DNA of 34,286 nucleotides from Candidatus Buchananbacteria bacterium (GTDB taxonomy: Bacteria > Patescibacteriota > Patescibacteriia > 2-01-FULL-39-33): NCBI GenBank assembly GCA_903907165.1, contig CAIVNC010000037.1:1-34286 (forward strand). Direction: 5' to 3'. Made by a program: the position numbers and the translations under genes. The first letter of the stretch is position 1. Each line of letters opens with the position of its first letter. The notes beneath the pieces are model-generated. The model was given only the letters and a program-made list of their open reading frames with translations, was not told the DNA's origin and searched no databases. Below are positions 34,110 through 34,286 of the stretch, in pieces.

Positions 34110-34138
34110 AGCCTAGCACATTTTTCGCTTTTTGTCAA
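34110..34138 (-). promoter_or_regulatory. Promoter of the paralogue pair
   Basis: Minus strand: a perfect TTGACA (34138-34133), exactly 17 bases, then TAGGCT (34115-34110) preceded by TG-C, an extended -10. Start of transcription is expected near 34103. This is the best -35 box in the window. Confidence 0.65.
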
Positions 34139-34146
34139 TACTTTGG

Positions 34147-34219
34147 GGTAATGTGTACACACATATGGCGGTTTTCCAAGCAATATGCCAAGATACAGCC
34201 CTATGTGTACCAAATTACC
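34147..34219. other. Unassigned end region with an inverted repeat
   Basis: No convincing gene is seen from 34139 to 34286. GGTAAT plus GTGTACACACATA (34147-34165) is mirrored, with a gap, by TATGTGTAC and ATTACC (34202-34219). A small hairpin ATGGGT-TTT-ACCCAT lies near 34247-34261. Either may be regulatory or part of a mobile element that continues beyond the window. Confidence 0.35.
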
Positions 34220-34286
34220 AAGTGACGCCCTAGGAGAGCGTTTGAGATGGGTTTTACCCATTATTACTAAACAGATAAGGCTTAAG

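Noticed and set aside
34061-34261. 66-codon open frame on the minus strand
   Set aside because: It runs through the predicted promoter and leader of the paralogue pair, has no ribosome binding site, and its product resembles nothing.
1-34286. Alternative genetic code (UGA as Gly, as in Gracilibacteria/Absconditabacteria)
   Set aside because: Conserved glycines in RadA, RecG, LeuRS and RsmA motifs are all coded by GGN and full-length proteins arise without reading through UGA.

Overview
The window looks like a piece of chromosome from an AT-rich, ultrasmall bacterium of the Candidate Phyla Radiation (Patescibacteria), most likely a Parcubacteria-type lineage. This is an inference. It rests on (1) a compact PrgI / TraC-like / VirB4 / VirB6-like type IV secretion (T4SS)-type operon that carries very large secreted proteins, an arrangement typical of these genomes; (2) near absence of Shine-Dalgarno motifs before most genes; (3) housekeeping genes (radA, recG, rsmA, leuS) in unusual neighbourhoods; (4) tRNA genes without encoded CCA. 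The standard code fits: long frames end in TAA or TAG and nothing requires recoding of UGA.

Layout. 1-625 (+): 3' part of a gene for a VirB2-like membrane segment fused to an M15-type zinc peptidase domain. 668-2008 (+): radA, converging with recG (2010-4070, -). 4084-5240: three minus-strand tRNA genes (Arg-GCG, Ser-GCU, Ser-UGA) and a small two-helix membrane protein gene (4334-4852). Two of the tRNA genes are each bordered by a short element that duplicates part of the tRNA.

26068-5322 (-): one long, tightly packed transcription unit of about 20.7 kb, read right to left. It starts at a recognisable promoter and encodes a calcium-binding-repeat membrane protein, a 3254-residue cysteine-rich secreted giant, a 1030-residue VirB6-like membrane protein, two unrecognised soluble proteins, a PrgI/VirB3-like protein, an N-terminal TraC/VirB4-like protein, the VirB4 ATPase, a single-span protein that may play the VirB8 role, and ComF. 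No relaxase, VirD4 coupling protein or plasmid replication gene is seen. ComF as the last gene hints at DNA uptake (a ComB-like competence T4SS) or host-cell contact rather than conjugation. This is the most interesting system in the window.

32906-26121 (-): leuS, a FemAB-family gene, an MFS permease gene and rsmA (ksgA), ending at a clear hairpin terminator. LeuRS carries two extra domains, one resembling an ASCH domain. The permease gene lies between two nearly identical ~170-180 bp palindromic repeats exactly 1.5 kb apart, followed by two small tandem hairpin repeats.

34138-32907 (-): a self-contained two-gene unit with its own TTGACA promoter, Shine-Dalgarno sites, higher GC content and a strong terminator, encoding two tandem paralogues of unknown function. 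It looks recently acquired. The last ~290 bases hold its promoter, a cruciform-like leader and an unexplained inverted repeat.
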